Assembly (NCBI GenBank): GCA_942636505.2
Contig: CALOGB020000174.1
Coordinates: 1-64,000 of the forward strand
Source: an uncultured bacterium
GTDB taxonomy: Bacteria; Pseudomonadota; Alphaproteobacteria; Sphingomonadales; Sphingomonadaceae
Direction: 5' to 3'
DNA: 64,000 nucleotides
The notes beneath the pieces are model-generated. The model saw only the letters and a program-made list of their open reading frames with translations, did no database searches and was not told the origin of the DNA. Shown one piece after another: positions 1 through 8,628 of this stretch. Positions within the stretch are counted from its first letter, which is position 1. Each line of letters begins with the position of its first letter. The translations under genes and the position numbers were made by a program.

Positions 1-1287
1 TCGCTTTTGCCCGCGATCGCCGGGCTGCCGCTGTTCGGTTTCCTGGGGATGGCGCTGATGCTCGCGGGCGGCGTCGCGGGCGTGCCGTGGTTCGCGCGCA
101 CGCTGCTGACCCCGCTGGCAAGGCGGACGCGAGGCAGCGTGCCCGGCCTGCTCGCGGTCCGTCACCTTCACGGCGCGCCCGGCGAAGCGGCGACCGCATT
201 ATGCGGGATCGTCACGTCGACCGCGCTGATGATCGCGATGGCGACGATGGTGACCAGCTTCCGCGGCGCGGTCGACGAGTGGCTCAACCAGGTGCTCGGC
301 GCGGACCTGTATCTGCGCACCACCGCCGGCGCGACGTTCGATCCGGCGACCCGCACGCGTATCGCAGGCACGCCGGGTATCGCCCGCCTCGCCTTCAGTC
401 GCCAGATCCCGCTGACCATCGCGGCGGATCGCCCACCGGTCAGCCTGATCGCAAGACCCGAGCGCGGTGGCCGCGATCCGTTGCTGGTGCTGATCGATCG
501 CGCGTCACCGGTGCCGAAGGAGGCGGTGCCGAAGAACGCGCTGCCGATATGGGTCTCCGAGCCTGCGCAACGGCTTTACGGCTGGAATCCGGGCGAGCGC
601 ATCACGCTGCCGATCGCCGGCCGCACGCAATTCACCGTCGCGGGCATATGGCGCGACTACGGACGCCAGGCGGGCGCCGTGCTGATCGACGAGGGCGATT
701 ACCAGCGCCTGACGGGCGACGATCGCCGCGACGAGATTTCCGCGACGATTCTGCCCGGCGCGGATCCGGCGAAGGTCGCGCGCGCGATGACCGATCGCCT
801 GCCCGCCGACCTGCGCCCCCAGGTCGAGGTCGGCCAGCCGGCGACGCTGCGGAAACTCGCGCTGACGCTGTTCGATCGCAGTTTCGCGGTCACCTATCTG
901 CTGGAGGCGGTGGCGATCCTGGTCGGGCTGGCGGGCGTGGCGGCGACGATGTCGGCGCAGACGATCGCGCGCGAACGCGAGTTCGGGATGTTGCGGCATC
1001 TCGGCCTCACCCGCGGCCAGCTCACCAGAATGCTCGCCACCGAGGGCGCGATCGTCGGGCTCACCGGCGCGCTCGCGGGGATCGGGCTCGGGCTGGTCCT
1101 GTCGCAGGTGCTGATCCACGTCATCAACCCGCAGTCGTTCAACTGGACGATGACCACCCGCATCCCGGTCGGCACGCTGATCGGCGTCGCGACCGCGCTG
1201 ACGGGTGCTGCGGCGGCGACCGCGATGCTCGCGGGGCGGCGCGCGACGGCGAAGAGCGCGGTACAGTCGGTGCGGGAGGATTGGTGA
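1..1287 (+). CDS. ABC transporter permease, FtsX family (5' truncated by window edge)
   Basis: The C-terminal 428 residues of an FtsX/MacB/LolC-type permease are visible; the reading frame is already open at base 1, so the start lies upstream. A long extracytoplasmic domain lies between transmembrane segments, and the C-terminal FtsX domain begins near residue 295, with the typical cytoplasmic loop motif REREFGMLRHLGL followed by two hydrophobic helices. Such permeases work with a LolD/MacB-type ATPase, presumably encoded just upstream, to move lipoproteins or other envelope substrates. The stop overlaps the start of the next gene (TGATG), so the two are translationally coupled. In AttE-AttH-like operons this permease type sits next to a secreted lipocalin-like protein, which matches here. 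The substrate is unknown. Confidence 0.85.
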   Translation, partial: SLLPAIAGLPLFGFLGMALMLAGGVAGVPWFARTLLTPLARRTRGSVPGLLAVRHLHGAPGEAATALCGIVTSTALMIAMATMVTSFRGAVDEWLNQVLGADLYLRTTAGATFDPATRTRIAGTPGIARLAFSRQIPLTIAADRPPVSLIARPERGGRDPLLVLIDRASPVPKEAVPKNALPIWVSEPAQRLYGWNPGERITLPIAGRTQFTVAGIWRDYGRQAGAVLIDEGDYQRLTGDDRRDEISATILPGADPAKVARAMTDRLPADLRPQVEVGQPATLRKLALTLFDRSFAVTYLLEAVAILVGLAGVAATMSAQTIAREREFGMLRHLGLTRGQLTRMLATEGAIVGLTGALAGIGLGLVLSQVLIHVINPQSFNWTMTTRIPVGTLIGVATALTGAAAATAMLAGRRATAKSAVQSVREDW

Positions 1288-2363
1288 TGCTGCGACCTTG
1301 GGCCCTGCTCGGCTGGATCGCCGCGACCGGTGTCGCCGCGCCCGCCGCCACGTCGCCCGCCCCTTATCCAGTCGTGCGGCCGGGGATCACGCTTCGTTTC
1401 CCCGCGGATCACGGCGCGCACCCGGCGTTTCGCACCGAATGGTGGTACGTCACCGGCTGGCTGCGGACCGAGGACGGCAAGGATCTCGGTTTCCAGGTCA
1501 CCTTCTTCCGCACCCGCCCGCCGGTCGATCCCCGCAACCCGAGCCGGTTCGCCGCACGCCAGGTCCTGTTCGCGCACGCCGCGCTGTCCGATCCGACCAC
1601 CGGCAAGCTGCTCCACGGCGAGCAGGCGGCACGCGAAGGCTTCGGTCTCGCGCAGGCGCGCACCGGCGATGCCGACGTCGCGATCCGCGACTGGCGGTTG
1701 CGCCGCGCGGGGAATGGCCGCTGGACGACGAGTGTAAACGCGGACGGCTTCGGCCTCGCGCTAGATTTCCAGCCGACCCAGCCTTCTCTGCCGCAGGGAA
1801 TCGGAGGCTATAGCCGCAAGGGACCACGCCCCGAGGAAGCGAGCTATTATTACTCGGTGCCGCATCTCCGCGTGACCGGCCGGGTCCGCAAAGGTGGTGG
1901 AACGGTCGCAGTGACCGGCGAGGCGTGGCTCGATCGCGAATGGTCGTCCAACTACCTCGCGCCAACCGCGCAAGGCTGGGACTGGACCGGGCTCAATTTC
2001 GACGACGGCTCCGCGCTGATGGCGTTCCGCATCCGGCGCAAGGGCGGCGGCACGGTCTGGACGGGCGGCTCGCTCCGTCGCGCCGACGGCAGCATGACGG
2101 TGTTCGACCCCCACGACGTCGCCTTCCGCCCGCTCGCGACATGGCGGAGCAAGGCCACCGGCGCGCTCTACCCGGTCTCGCAGGAACTGAGCGTGCGCAT
2201 AGCCGGCGGCATCCAGCGCTGGCGCCTCGTACCGATGTTCGCCGCGCAGGAGCTCGACGCCCGCCGCAGCGGCCTGCCGGTCTATTGGGAGGGCGCGGTC
2301 CGCACCCGCGGCGGTCGCGGCTATCTCGAACTCACAGGCTACGAGCGCGCGCTCGAGATGTGA
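1287..2363 (+). CDS. Secreted lipocalin-like protein, AttH/CrtC family
   Basis: This 358-residue protein has a short hydrophobic N-terminus (signal peptide, cleavage probably near residue 20) and then the AttH/carotenoid 1,2-hydratase fold. The family hallmark EWWYVTGWL lies near residue 50, and a second motif, WLDREWSS, near 215. The ATG overlaps the permease stop by one base, so both are made from one mRNA. The family contains true carotenoid 1,2-hydratases (CrtC), but a copy next to an FtsX permease is usually of the AttH type, whose biochemical role is unclear. The operon context is better evidence than the fold, so hydratase activity should not be assumed even though carotenoid genes lie 32 kb away. 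Confidence 0.8.
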   Translation: MLRPWALLGWIAATGVAAPAATSPAPYPVVRPGITLRFPADHGAHPAFRTEWWYVTGWLRTEDGKDLGFQVTFFRTRPPVDPRNPSRFAARQVLFAHAALSDPTTGKLLHGEQAAREGFGLAQARTGDADVAIRDWRLRRAGNGRWTTSVNADGFGLALDFQPTQPSLPQGIGGYSRKGPRPEEASYYYSVPHLRVTGRVRKGGGTVAVTGEAWLDREWSSNYLAPTAQGWDWTGLNFDDGSALMAFRIRRKGGGTVWTGGSLRRADGSMTVFDPHDVAFRPLATWRSKATGALYPVSQELSVRIAGGIQRWRLVPMFAAQELDARRSGLPVYWEGAVRTRGGRGYLELTGYERALEM

Positions 2364-2446
2364 GCGCGCAAAATTTGCGACGGCGGCGGACGAAACGCGT
2401 GCCAGCGCGTTGAGGTCGCTCGAACCGAAACGGGAGAGGACCGGGT

Positions 2447-3331
2447 TTGCCGCATTTTCTGGTTGCCGAAAGCGAGACCACGGACGAGCGCGAGGCGCGT
2501 CGTCGCCACGCCGGCAAAAGCTCGGGCGAAACCTATGCGTCGACGCTTCGTCAGCTCCGTCCCGATGCCGAGATCACGATCGTCGCACCCGCCGACGACG
2601 ATGCGCAGGTCTACGAGGCCAACGCCCTGGGCCTGTTCGACGCGGTGTTCATCACCGGATCGCCACTCCACGTCTATGACGACAGCCCGGAGGTCCGACG
2701 CCAGCTGACCTTCATGCGATCGGTGTTCGCATCGGGCACGCCATCGTTCGGATCCTGCGCCGGGCTGCAGCTCGCGGTCGCCGCCGCCGGTGGGAAAGTC
2801 CGCAAGATGCCGCAGCGGATGGAGGCCGGGATCGCTCGCCGCATCACGCCGACCGACGCCGGCTGCGATCACCCGCTGCTCGCCGGCCGCGCGGCCAGCT
2901 GGGACGCCCCTGCGATCCACGGCGACGAGGTCGAGACGCTCCCCGCCGACGCGACCCTGCTCGCGAGCAACGCCATCACGACGATCCAGGCCGCCGAGAT
3001 CCGTCACGACGGCGGGGTGTTCTGGGGCGTGCAATATCACCCCGAACTCGCGCTCGGCGAGATTGCAGTCGCGCTGCGGCGTCAGGCCGAGGACATCGTC
3101 GAAGCCGGGCTTGCGGAGACGACCGACGACGTCGAGCACCGCGCGGACCAGCTCGATGCGCTCCACCACGAACCCGATCGCCGCTCGCTGCTATGGGCGC
3201 TCGGCGTCGACCGCGAGTTCGCCGACGAGGCGCGCCGCCGCACCGAACTGACCAATTTCCTCGATCACCTCGCGGACATCGACGCCAGCGATCGCGCACA
3301 CGCCGCATCGCCCGATCTGTGTCCCGCCTGA
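2447..3331 (+). CDS. Class I glutamine amidotransferase (GMP synthase-like)
   Basis: 294 residues; the first ~210 form a class I GATase domain. The nucleophile elbow is GSCAGLQ (Cys104), and the catalytic His-Glu pair is in QYHPEL near residue 198. The domain resembles the stand-alone GMP-synthase-like amidotransferases, which hydrolyse glutamine or act as peptidases; no synthetase domain is attached. The C-terminal ~80 residues are rich in charged residues and not recognised. The start is TTG, chosen because a GGGAGAGGA Shine-Dalgarno-like run lies just upstream and the protein begins directly with the beta strand PHFLVAES. The physiological substrate is unknown. Confidence 0.8.
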   Translation: MPHFLVAESETTDEREARRRHAGKSSGETYASTLRQLRPDAEITIVAPADDDAQVYEANALGLFDAVFITGSPLHVYDDSPEVRRQLTFMRSVFASGTPSFGSCAGLQLAVAAAGGKVRKMPQRMEAGIARRITPTDAGCDHPLLAGRAASWDAPAIHGDEVETLPADATLLASNAITTIQAAEIRHDGGVFWGVQYHPELALGEIAVALRRQAEDIVEAGLAETTDDVEHRADQLDALHHEPDRRSLLWALGVDREFADEARRRTELTNFLDHLADIDASDRAHAASPDLCPA

Positions 3332-3359
3332 CTCTTTTACCCGCAACAAGGAGCGACCA

Positions 3360-3665
3360 ATGTCCACCACCCTCAAGGCAAAGTTCGATACCCGCCGCGA
3401 AGCCGAGATGACCGTCGAGCGCCTGGTCCAGGAGCAGGGCATCGAGCGGACCGACATCTTCATCACCACCGACGGCGCAGACAATAGCGTCGGCGACGAG
3501 AAGGCCGGCTCGGATACCGAAGGCAAGAACCCGACGCCGGAATCACGCGACGATGCGGCGCTGGAAGGCAAGATCGTCGTCTCGGTCGATATCGCGGACG
3601 ATGCCCGCGCCGCCGAGGTGAAGGCCGCGTTCAAGGAATTCGACGCGAGCGATATCCAGGGCTGA
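3360..3665 (+). CDS. Small acidic protein, possible stress-response family
   Basis: A 101-residue, strongly acidic protein. A beta-alpha N-terminal half (LKAKFDTRREAEMTVERL) resembles general-stress proteins of the YflT/heat-induced type; a low-complexity acidic middle (residues ~40-65) is followed by a second beta-alpha unit. No catalytic motif is visible. AAGGAG sits 5 bases before the ATG. It follows the amidotransferase by 28 bases and may be co-transcribed. The stress assignment is an analogy from fold pattern only. Confidence 0.65.
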   Translation: MSTTLKAKFDTRREAEMTVERLVQEQGIERTDIFITTDGADNSVGDEKAGSDTEGKNPTPESRDDAALEGKIVVSVDIADDARAAEVKAAFKEFDASDIQG

Positions 3666-3711
3666 TAGCCAATCGAGGTACGGCGCTCACCACGCCGTAC
3701 CTCGCCGCCGC

Positions 3712-4062
3712 TCAGTTCGGGGCAAGTCTACGAAACGTCTCGATAACTGAGGATTCGATGATCGGCTTGTCGAGCACTGCGGCTGGCGGATCGCACGGCA
3801 CGCACGCCTCGGGCGTTCCGGTAATGAACATGACGGGGATGTCGCCGTGTGCCGCGATGATCCGCTGCACCGCCAATGGACCAGTACCCTCTCGCAGCCG
3901 GACGTCCGACACGATCATGTCCGGGATGCGCGCGCCCGCGGCGAAGACCGCATCGGTCTCGCAATCGGCCTGGTCATAGGACGTCGCGCCCGCCCGCTCG
4001 ATCAGGCTGATGATATGGTCCGCGATCAGCCAGTCGTCTTCGATCACAAGCACGTGGCACAT
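3712..4062 (-). CDS. Single-domain response regulator (LovR-like)
   Basis: A 116-residue stand-alone receiver domain with no output domain. The acidic pocket is E8-D9-D10, the phospho-acceptor Asp53 lies in VSDVRL, the switch Thr is T81 in FITGT, and the conserved lysine is K99 in LDKPI. It is the last gene of a minus-strand string headed by an MHYT-GGDEF-EAL gene and a LOV histidine kinase, 91 bases beyond a small unknown gene. In Caulobacter a LOV kinase (LovK) is paired with such a receiver (LovR), which acts as a phosphate sink for the general stress response. A similar role here is inferred from context; other HWE kinases also use single-domain receivers. Confidence 0.9.
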   Translation of the reverse strand: MCHVLVIEDDWLIADHIISLIERAGATSYDQADCETDAVFAAGARIPDMIVSDVRLREGTGPLAVQRIIAAHGDIPVMFITGTPEACVPCDPPAAVLDKPIIESSVIETFRRLAPN

Positions 4063-4153
4063 CTGCGTTTCCCGTAAAACCAGTGCCTCTCAACGCGCTG
4101 GGTCCGGCTTGGGTCCGGCTTGGACATATTTTATGGTTAAATAGGTTACTCGG

Positions 4154-4486
4154 TTATGCGGCGTCATCCACCGTCGCGAACCAGTCCGCATAGGGCGTCG
4201 TGCGCGCCATGTGCCGGTTGAGATCGGGCGCGCCATCGGTCCACCATACCGGCCCCCGCTCGCCCAGACCGTGCTTCGCGGCATCGACCGCAGCCCGCGC
4301 AGCCGCCTCCGCTGCGCCATCGCCATCCCGCTTCGCCGCAGCCACGCCTCGCCGACCGTCCATCAACGCCGCAACCAGTCGCACGCGGTCGTCTTCGTCC
4401 AGGCCGGGGTTCGCGGTCCGCCAAAGCCGTCCGCGCACCACGATATAGCGTCCGTCGGGGGTCGTGAGCGGGGGCGGTTTCGGCAT
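4154..4486 (-). CDS. Conserved hypothetical protein between LOV kinase and receiver
   Basis: A 110-residue protein of no recognised family. It opens with a short beta hairpin, TPDGRYIVVRGRLWR, then a charged Ala/Arg/Asp-rich helix region and a Trp-containing tail (PVWWTDGAPDLN). There is no signal peptide or membrane segment. The ATG lies 14 bases after the kinase stop, so it is very probably co-transcribed with the kinase and receiver. I recall similar short proteins in sphingomonads but know no function; a link to light or stress signalling rests only on position. Confidence 0.6.
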   Translation of the reverse strand: MPKPPPLTTPDGRYIVVRGRLWRTANPGLDEDDRVRLVAALMDGRRGVAAAKRDGDGAAEAAARAAVDAAKHGLGERGPVWWTDGAPDLNRHMARTTPYADWFATVDDAA

Positions 4487-4500
4487 CGAAGCGGACGAGC

Positions 4501-6033
4501 CTAGAGCGGCGCGTCGATCGTGAAGACGACGCCGGTGTCGCGATACTCGATCCGGGCGGTGCCGCGCATATGCTGTGCGAGCACGCGTTCGATCATCCGC
4601 GATCCGAAACCGGTGCGCGTCGGCGCGGTGACCACCGGGCCACCGGTCTCCTCCCACATGAAGGCCAGCCGGCGTCCGCCTTCGCCGATGCCGACGCTCC
4701 ATGAAATCGTGACGTGCCCGCCCGCGACGTGGAGCGCGCCATATTTGGCGGCGTTGGTCGCAAGCTCGTGAAGCGCCATCGACAAGGCTAGCGTCACGCG
4801 CGGCTCGAGCCGGACATGCGGCCCCTCGACCGAGAACAGGCGACCGCCGCCGTCGTCGAACGGCGCCATCACCCCGGTCACGATATCCGCGATCGTCGCG
4901 CCCTCCACCTCGTCGCGCAGCAACAGGTCGTGCGCAACCGCCAGCGATCCGATCCGCGCCCCGATCGTGTCGCGCGCCTCGGACATCGAGGCTGCATCGC
5001 GCAACGTCTGGTTGACGATCGCGCTGACCGTCGCGAGCGTGTTCTTGACCCGGTGCGTCAGTTCGCCCGCCAGCAAGGCGCGGTGTTCCTCGGTCCGCTT
5101 GCGCTCGGTGATGTCGGTCGAGAAGCCGGTCATCGACAGCGCCGTGCCATCCGCGCGCGTCAGCAATTCGCCGCGGATCGCGACCCAGCGAACCTCTGCC
5201 ATCGGCGTCACGATGCGGTATTCGATGTCGTAGTCGCATCCCGTCGCGATCGTCTCCTGGATCGCCTCGATGACGCGCGCTCGATCCTCCGGATGGATCG
5301 TTTCGAGGAACTCGGGATACCCGAACGCCGCGCCCGGATCATAGCCGAAGACGATCTTGCAGCCATCCGACGCGTCGAGATGCTGGCTGGCGGGATCGAA
5401 GGTCCACGCGCCCAGCCGCCCCGCCTTCAACGCGAATTGCAGCCGCGCGGCGCTGTCCGCGAGCCGAACCTGCGTCTCCGCGGCGGACGCCTCGAGTTCG
5501 CGCTGCTCAGCCTCTAGCAACGCGAGCGTTTCGCGTTCGAGCGTCACGTCGTGCTGGGACGCGACGTAATAGCGAAGATGCCGGCTGCGATCGAACACCG
5601 GCGCGACCAGCAACCGGTTCCAGAACGGCGTTCCGTCCTTGCGGTAGTTGAGCAGGTCGATCTCGAGCCGCTCGGACCGCCTGATCGCATCCCGCAGCCG
5701 CGACACGTCCTCGGGATACGTCTCCGGCCCTTGCAGGAACCGACAATTCCGCCCGACCACCTCGTCGCGGGCATAGCCGGTCAAGCGCTCGAACGCCGCG
5801 TTCACGTGAATGATCGGGTTGTCGGGAAGCGTCGGATCGCTGATCGCCATAGGCAGGATCGCTTCGTTGAACCCGACCACGAAAGGATCCGCCGCGTCGA
5901 GCGAACGGCCGAATGCCGCCAGGATCAGCGTATGATCGGCATCCTCGTCCCGCAAGGACGTCTGGTTCTTACTCTGTTCCAAGCAAGTATTTGCTACCCA
6001 AAGTCTTGCACGTCGACAATAGCATACCGTCAT
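4501..6033 (-). CDS. Blue-light LOV-PAS-HWE sensor histidine kinase
   Basis: Up to 510 residues. The LOV domain (about 50-165) carries the flavin-adduct motif GRNCRFLQ with Cys97, the FMN-contacting Asn129 and Asn139 in NYRKDGTPFWN, and Gln160 in the last strand (ASQHDVT). A second PAS/PAC fold follows (about 195-315), ending in GFSTDITERKRTEE. The kinase part has the phospho-acceptor His327 in LTHRVKN, the N-box HELATNAAKYGA (His422) and the W460-x-E pair that defines HWE kinases. The sensor is soluble and cytoplasmic. The ATG at 6033 may be too early: the LOV-proximal sequence starts near residue 30, and TTG codons downstream are possible. It heads a string ending in a stand-alone receiver. 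Confidence 0.93.
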   Translation of the reverse strand: MTVCYCRRARLWVANTCLEQSKNQTSLRDEDADHTLILAAFGRSLDAADPFVVGFNEAILPMAISDPTLPDNPIIHVNAAFERLTGYARDEVVGRNCRFLQGPETYPEDVSRLRDAIRRSERLEIDLLNYRKDGTPFWNRLLVAPVFDRSRHLRYYVASQHDVTLERETLALLEAEQRELEASAAETQVRLADSAARLQFALKAGRLGAWTFDPASQHLDASDGCKIVFGYDPGAAFGYPEFLETIHPEDRARVIEAIQETIATGCDYDIEYRIVTPMAEVRWVAIRGELLTRADGTALSMTGFSTDITERKRTEEHRALLAGELTHRVKNTLATVSAIVNQTLRDAASMSEARDTIGARIGSLAVAHDLLLRDEVEGATIADIVTGVMAPFDDGGGRLFSVEGPHVRLEPRVTLALSMALHELATNAAKYGALHVAGGHVTISWSVGIGEGGRRLAFMWEETGGPVVTAPTRTGFGSRMIERVLAQHMRGTARIEYRDTGVVFTIDAPL

Positions 6034-6120
6034 TGCGCCGAAGCATTTCGACCGCCGGGGTGCGTGGCGGGAGAACGCGCGAACGCGACGCGATCGCGCT
6101 GCGCATCTGCCGATACGCCG

Positions 6121-8538
6121 TCAGGCGGCGATCCGTGCGACGGCGGCCGACTCTCCACCGATCGGGCTCGAACCCATGCCCACCGCCGCTGGCACGAGGG
6201 TGTCGACCGCATCGGTGAACGGCACGACCGGTCGCCCGACCAGATAGCCCTGCACCGCGTCGCACCCGATCGAGCGCAGCAATTCGAGCTGTTCGCGCGT
6301 CTCGACTCCCTCCGCATGCGTCAGGACGCCGAGTTCCTGGCCGATCGCGACGGTCGCGCGCAGCACCGCCATGCACCGCGCGTCGGAGCCCGCCTCGATC
6401 ACGAAACTCCGGTCGATCTTGATCCGGTCGAACTGGAAATCGCGAAGATGCGCGAGCGACGACTGGCCGGTGCCGAAATCGTCAAGCGCGACCTTGATCC
6501 CGGTCCGGCGGATCCGCGCCAGCATCGCCGCCGTGCGCGCGGCATCGTCGATCAGCGCGGTCTCGGTGATCTCGACCTCGACCCGCTCCGCCGCGACACC
6601 GTGGACCAGGATCGCCTGCGTCAGGTGGTGCAGCAGCGCATCCGACTTCAGCTGCCCCGCCGACACGTTGATCGCGACGTGGAGGTGGGACGACCAGCCC
6701 GCCAGCTGGCGGCACGCTTCCATGATCACCCACCGGCCGATTTCCTCGATCAGGCCGCAATCCTCGGCGATCGGGATGAAGGTATCGGGCGATATCCAGC
6801 CGCGCGTCGGGTGGTTCCAGCGGATCAGCGCCTCGTATCCCGTCGTGATGCCCGACGACAGCGCCACCACCGGCTGGAACGCGAGCGAGAAGCCGCCATT
6901 CTGCACCGCTTCGTACAGGTCGTCGGTGATGTGCTGCCGTTCGACCAGGCGTTCGGCAAGGCCCGAGACATAGGGTTGCGCGCGCCGGCGTCCGCGTCGC
7001 TTCGCCTCGTACAACGCCATGTCGGCGCGTTTCATCAGTTCGTCCGGGGTCAGGTCGTTGGCGAACCCGGCGATGCCGATGCTGCACCCGGGCAGCAGCC
7101 GGCGTTCGTCGATGATCACCGGCGCGCTCAGCCGGACGACGATCGTGTCGGCCAGCGCGGTCGCCGCATCGCCGAGCTGCGTGGCGATGATCGCGATCTC
7201 GTCGCCGCCCATCCGCGCGACGAAGCTGTCGTCGGGCAGCAGGCTCGTCAGCTCGGCCGCGACATGGATCAGCAACGTATCGCCGACCGCGTGGCCATAC
7301 GCATCGTTGATCCGCTTGAAATCGTCGAGGTCGATCAACAGCAGCGAGAACGGCTTGCCGAGACCGATCCGCGCCTCCTTCTCCTCGCGCAGCGCGCGGC
7401 GGTTGCGCAGGCCGGTCAGCGGGTCGTGATAGGCGAGATGCGTGAGGTTATCGAGCGCACGGCGTTCGGCGCTGACGTCGTTGAACGTCAGCACGATGCC
7501 CTGTCGCGGAATCGACCGGCACTGCATCTGATAGGTGCGACCATCCTCCATCTCGCACTCGCGGTCGAAATCGTCGTCGAGCTGCACCCACTGCTTCATC
7601 GCGCCCCCGACCAGCGTACGCTTTTCCGCCGCCCAGCCGCGGCATGTCGCGATGACGTCGAGGAACTGGTCGATCGTCAGCCCCGGGCCGATCGCGTCGA
7701 CCGGCGTGTTGAACAGGTCGAGGAAACGCCGGTTGAAATGACGCAGGCGGCCTTCGCGGTCGATGAACACCAGCCCGTCGGACATGCTCTCCATCACCGA
7801 CTTCAGCGTCTGCGCCTCTTCCTCGCGCGTCGTCTTGAAGCGCGCGAAGGTCAGCAGGCTGCCGAGGCACGTGACCGACACTGCGAACGTCATGCAGGCC
7901 GCGACCAGCCCCGGCGACAACACGCTGCCGGGCACGTCGTTGATGCTGCCGAGGACGAGGTCGCCCGACAGCGACAGGAAATGCGTGACGCAGATCGACA
8001 GCGCGAACACCAGGCACCCGATCGGCCGCGAGCGCGACCATCTGCGGTTGATCTGCCACGACGACAGCAGCAGCGTCCCCATAATCAGCCCGGCGACGTT
8101 GGTTGGCCACGAAAAGACGTGGATGCAGTCGGTCATGCCGGTGATGCCGACCGCGTGCATGCACCAGATCCCCGCCCCCGCCGCACCCGCGGCGACGATC
8201 CGCCCCTTGTGCGATCGCAACCGCGTGATCGCGACGATCGGCACGCCGACGGTCAGGATCCCGACCAGCGCCGACACCGTCGTCACGAACGGGTCGTACC
8301 GCAGCAGCAGGTCGGGCCGATATGCGAGGATCGCGATGAAGTGCGTCGCCCACACCCCCAGCCCGGCCGCCAGTGCCAGCGCGCCGTGACGCCAGCCGAA
8401 CGGCTCGCGCTGCGGGGCGTTGGCCATGTCGGTGGTCAGCAGCGACACCGACCAGCTCGCGGTCAGGCAGATGCCGATCGCGACGACGACCAGATAGCCG
8501 GAGTGCTGGAAATGGAGATTGAAGAGGGTGGGTAGCAT
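6121..8538 (-). CDS. MHYT-PAS-GGDEF-EAL cyclic-di-GMP protein
   Basis: 805 residues. Seven hydrophobic segments in the first ~235 residues form an MHYT sensor domain, with its metal-binding repeats as THF (65-67), MHA (127-129) and THF (185-187). A PAS-like segment follows (about 245-355), then a diguanylate cyclase domain with the signature GGDEI (444-448) and a phosphodiesterase domain with EAL (569-571), DDFGTGQSS, KIDRSF and HAEGVET. All main EAL catalytic positions look intact; GGDEI departs from GGDEF at one position, so cyclase activity is less certain. MHYT domains are proposed to bind copper and sense O2, CO or NO. It lies 87 bases upstream of the LOV kinase on the same strand. Confidence 0.93.
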   Translation of the reverse strand: MLPTLFNLHFQHSGYLVVVAIGICLTASWSVSLLTTDMANAPQREPFGWRHGALALAAGLGVWATHFIAILAYRPDLLLRYDPFVTTVSALVGILTVGVPIVAITRLRSHKGRIVAAGAAGAGIWCMHAVGITGMTDCIHVFSWPTNVAGLIMGTLLLSSWQINRRWSRSRPIGCLVFALSICVTHFLSLSGDLVLGSINDVPGSVLSPGLVAACMTFAVSVTCLGSLLTFARFKTTREEEAQTLKSVMESMSDGLVFIDREGRLRHFNRRFLDLFNTPVDAIGPGLTIDQFLDVIATCRGWAAEKRTLVGGAMKQWVQLDDDFDRECEMEDGRTYQMQCRSIPRQGIVLTFNDVSAERRALDNLTHLAYHDPLTGLRNRRALREEKEARIGLGKPFSLLLIDLDDFKRINDAYGHAVGDTLLIHVAAELTSLLPDDSFVARMGGDEIAIIATQLGDAATALADTIVVRLSAPVIIDERRLLPGCSIGIAGFANDLTPDELMKRADMALYEAKRRGRRRAQPYVSGLAERLVERQHITDDLYEAVQNGGFSLAFQPVVALSSGITTGYEALIRWNHPTRGWISPDTFIPIAEDCGLIEEIGRWVIMEACRQLAGWSSHLHVAINVSAGQLKSDALLHHLTQAILVHGVAAERVEVEITETALIDDAARTAAMLARIRRTGIKVALDDFGTGQSSLAHLRDFQFDRIKIDRSFVIEAGSDARCMAVLRATVAIGQELGVLTHAEGVETREQLELLRSIGCDAVQGYLVGRPVVPFTDAVDTLVPAAVGMGSSPIGGESAAVARIAA

Positions 8539-8628
8539 GGTCGCTCGGTCGTTTTTTCCCGAGTGACACGAACACCTTAACGAAAAGGCACGCGCCGCTG
8601 CCCGCCTGTTGGGCCGCGTTGATGCAGG

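Noticed and set aside
1287..2363. Assignment as carotenoid 1,2-hydratase (crtC)
   Set aside because: The family is shared, but the coupling to an FtsX permease and the distance from the crt genes favour the AttH group.
4101..4122. Two tandem 11-base copies of GGGTCCGGCTT
   Set aside because: Only two copies, just upstream of the receiver gene; could be a regulator site but is equally explained by slippage.
5551..8535. A 994-codon open frame on the plus strand opposite the kinase and c-di-GMP genes
   Set aside because: It is an Arg/Asp/His-rich antisense shadow of GC-rich coding DNA with no domain; the minus-strand genes have full motif sets.
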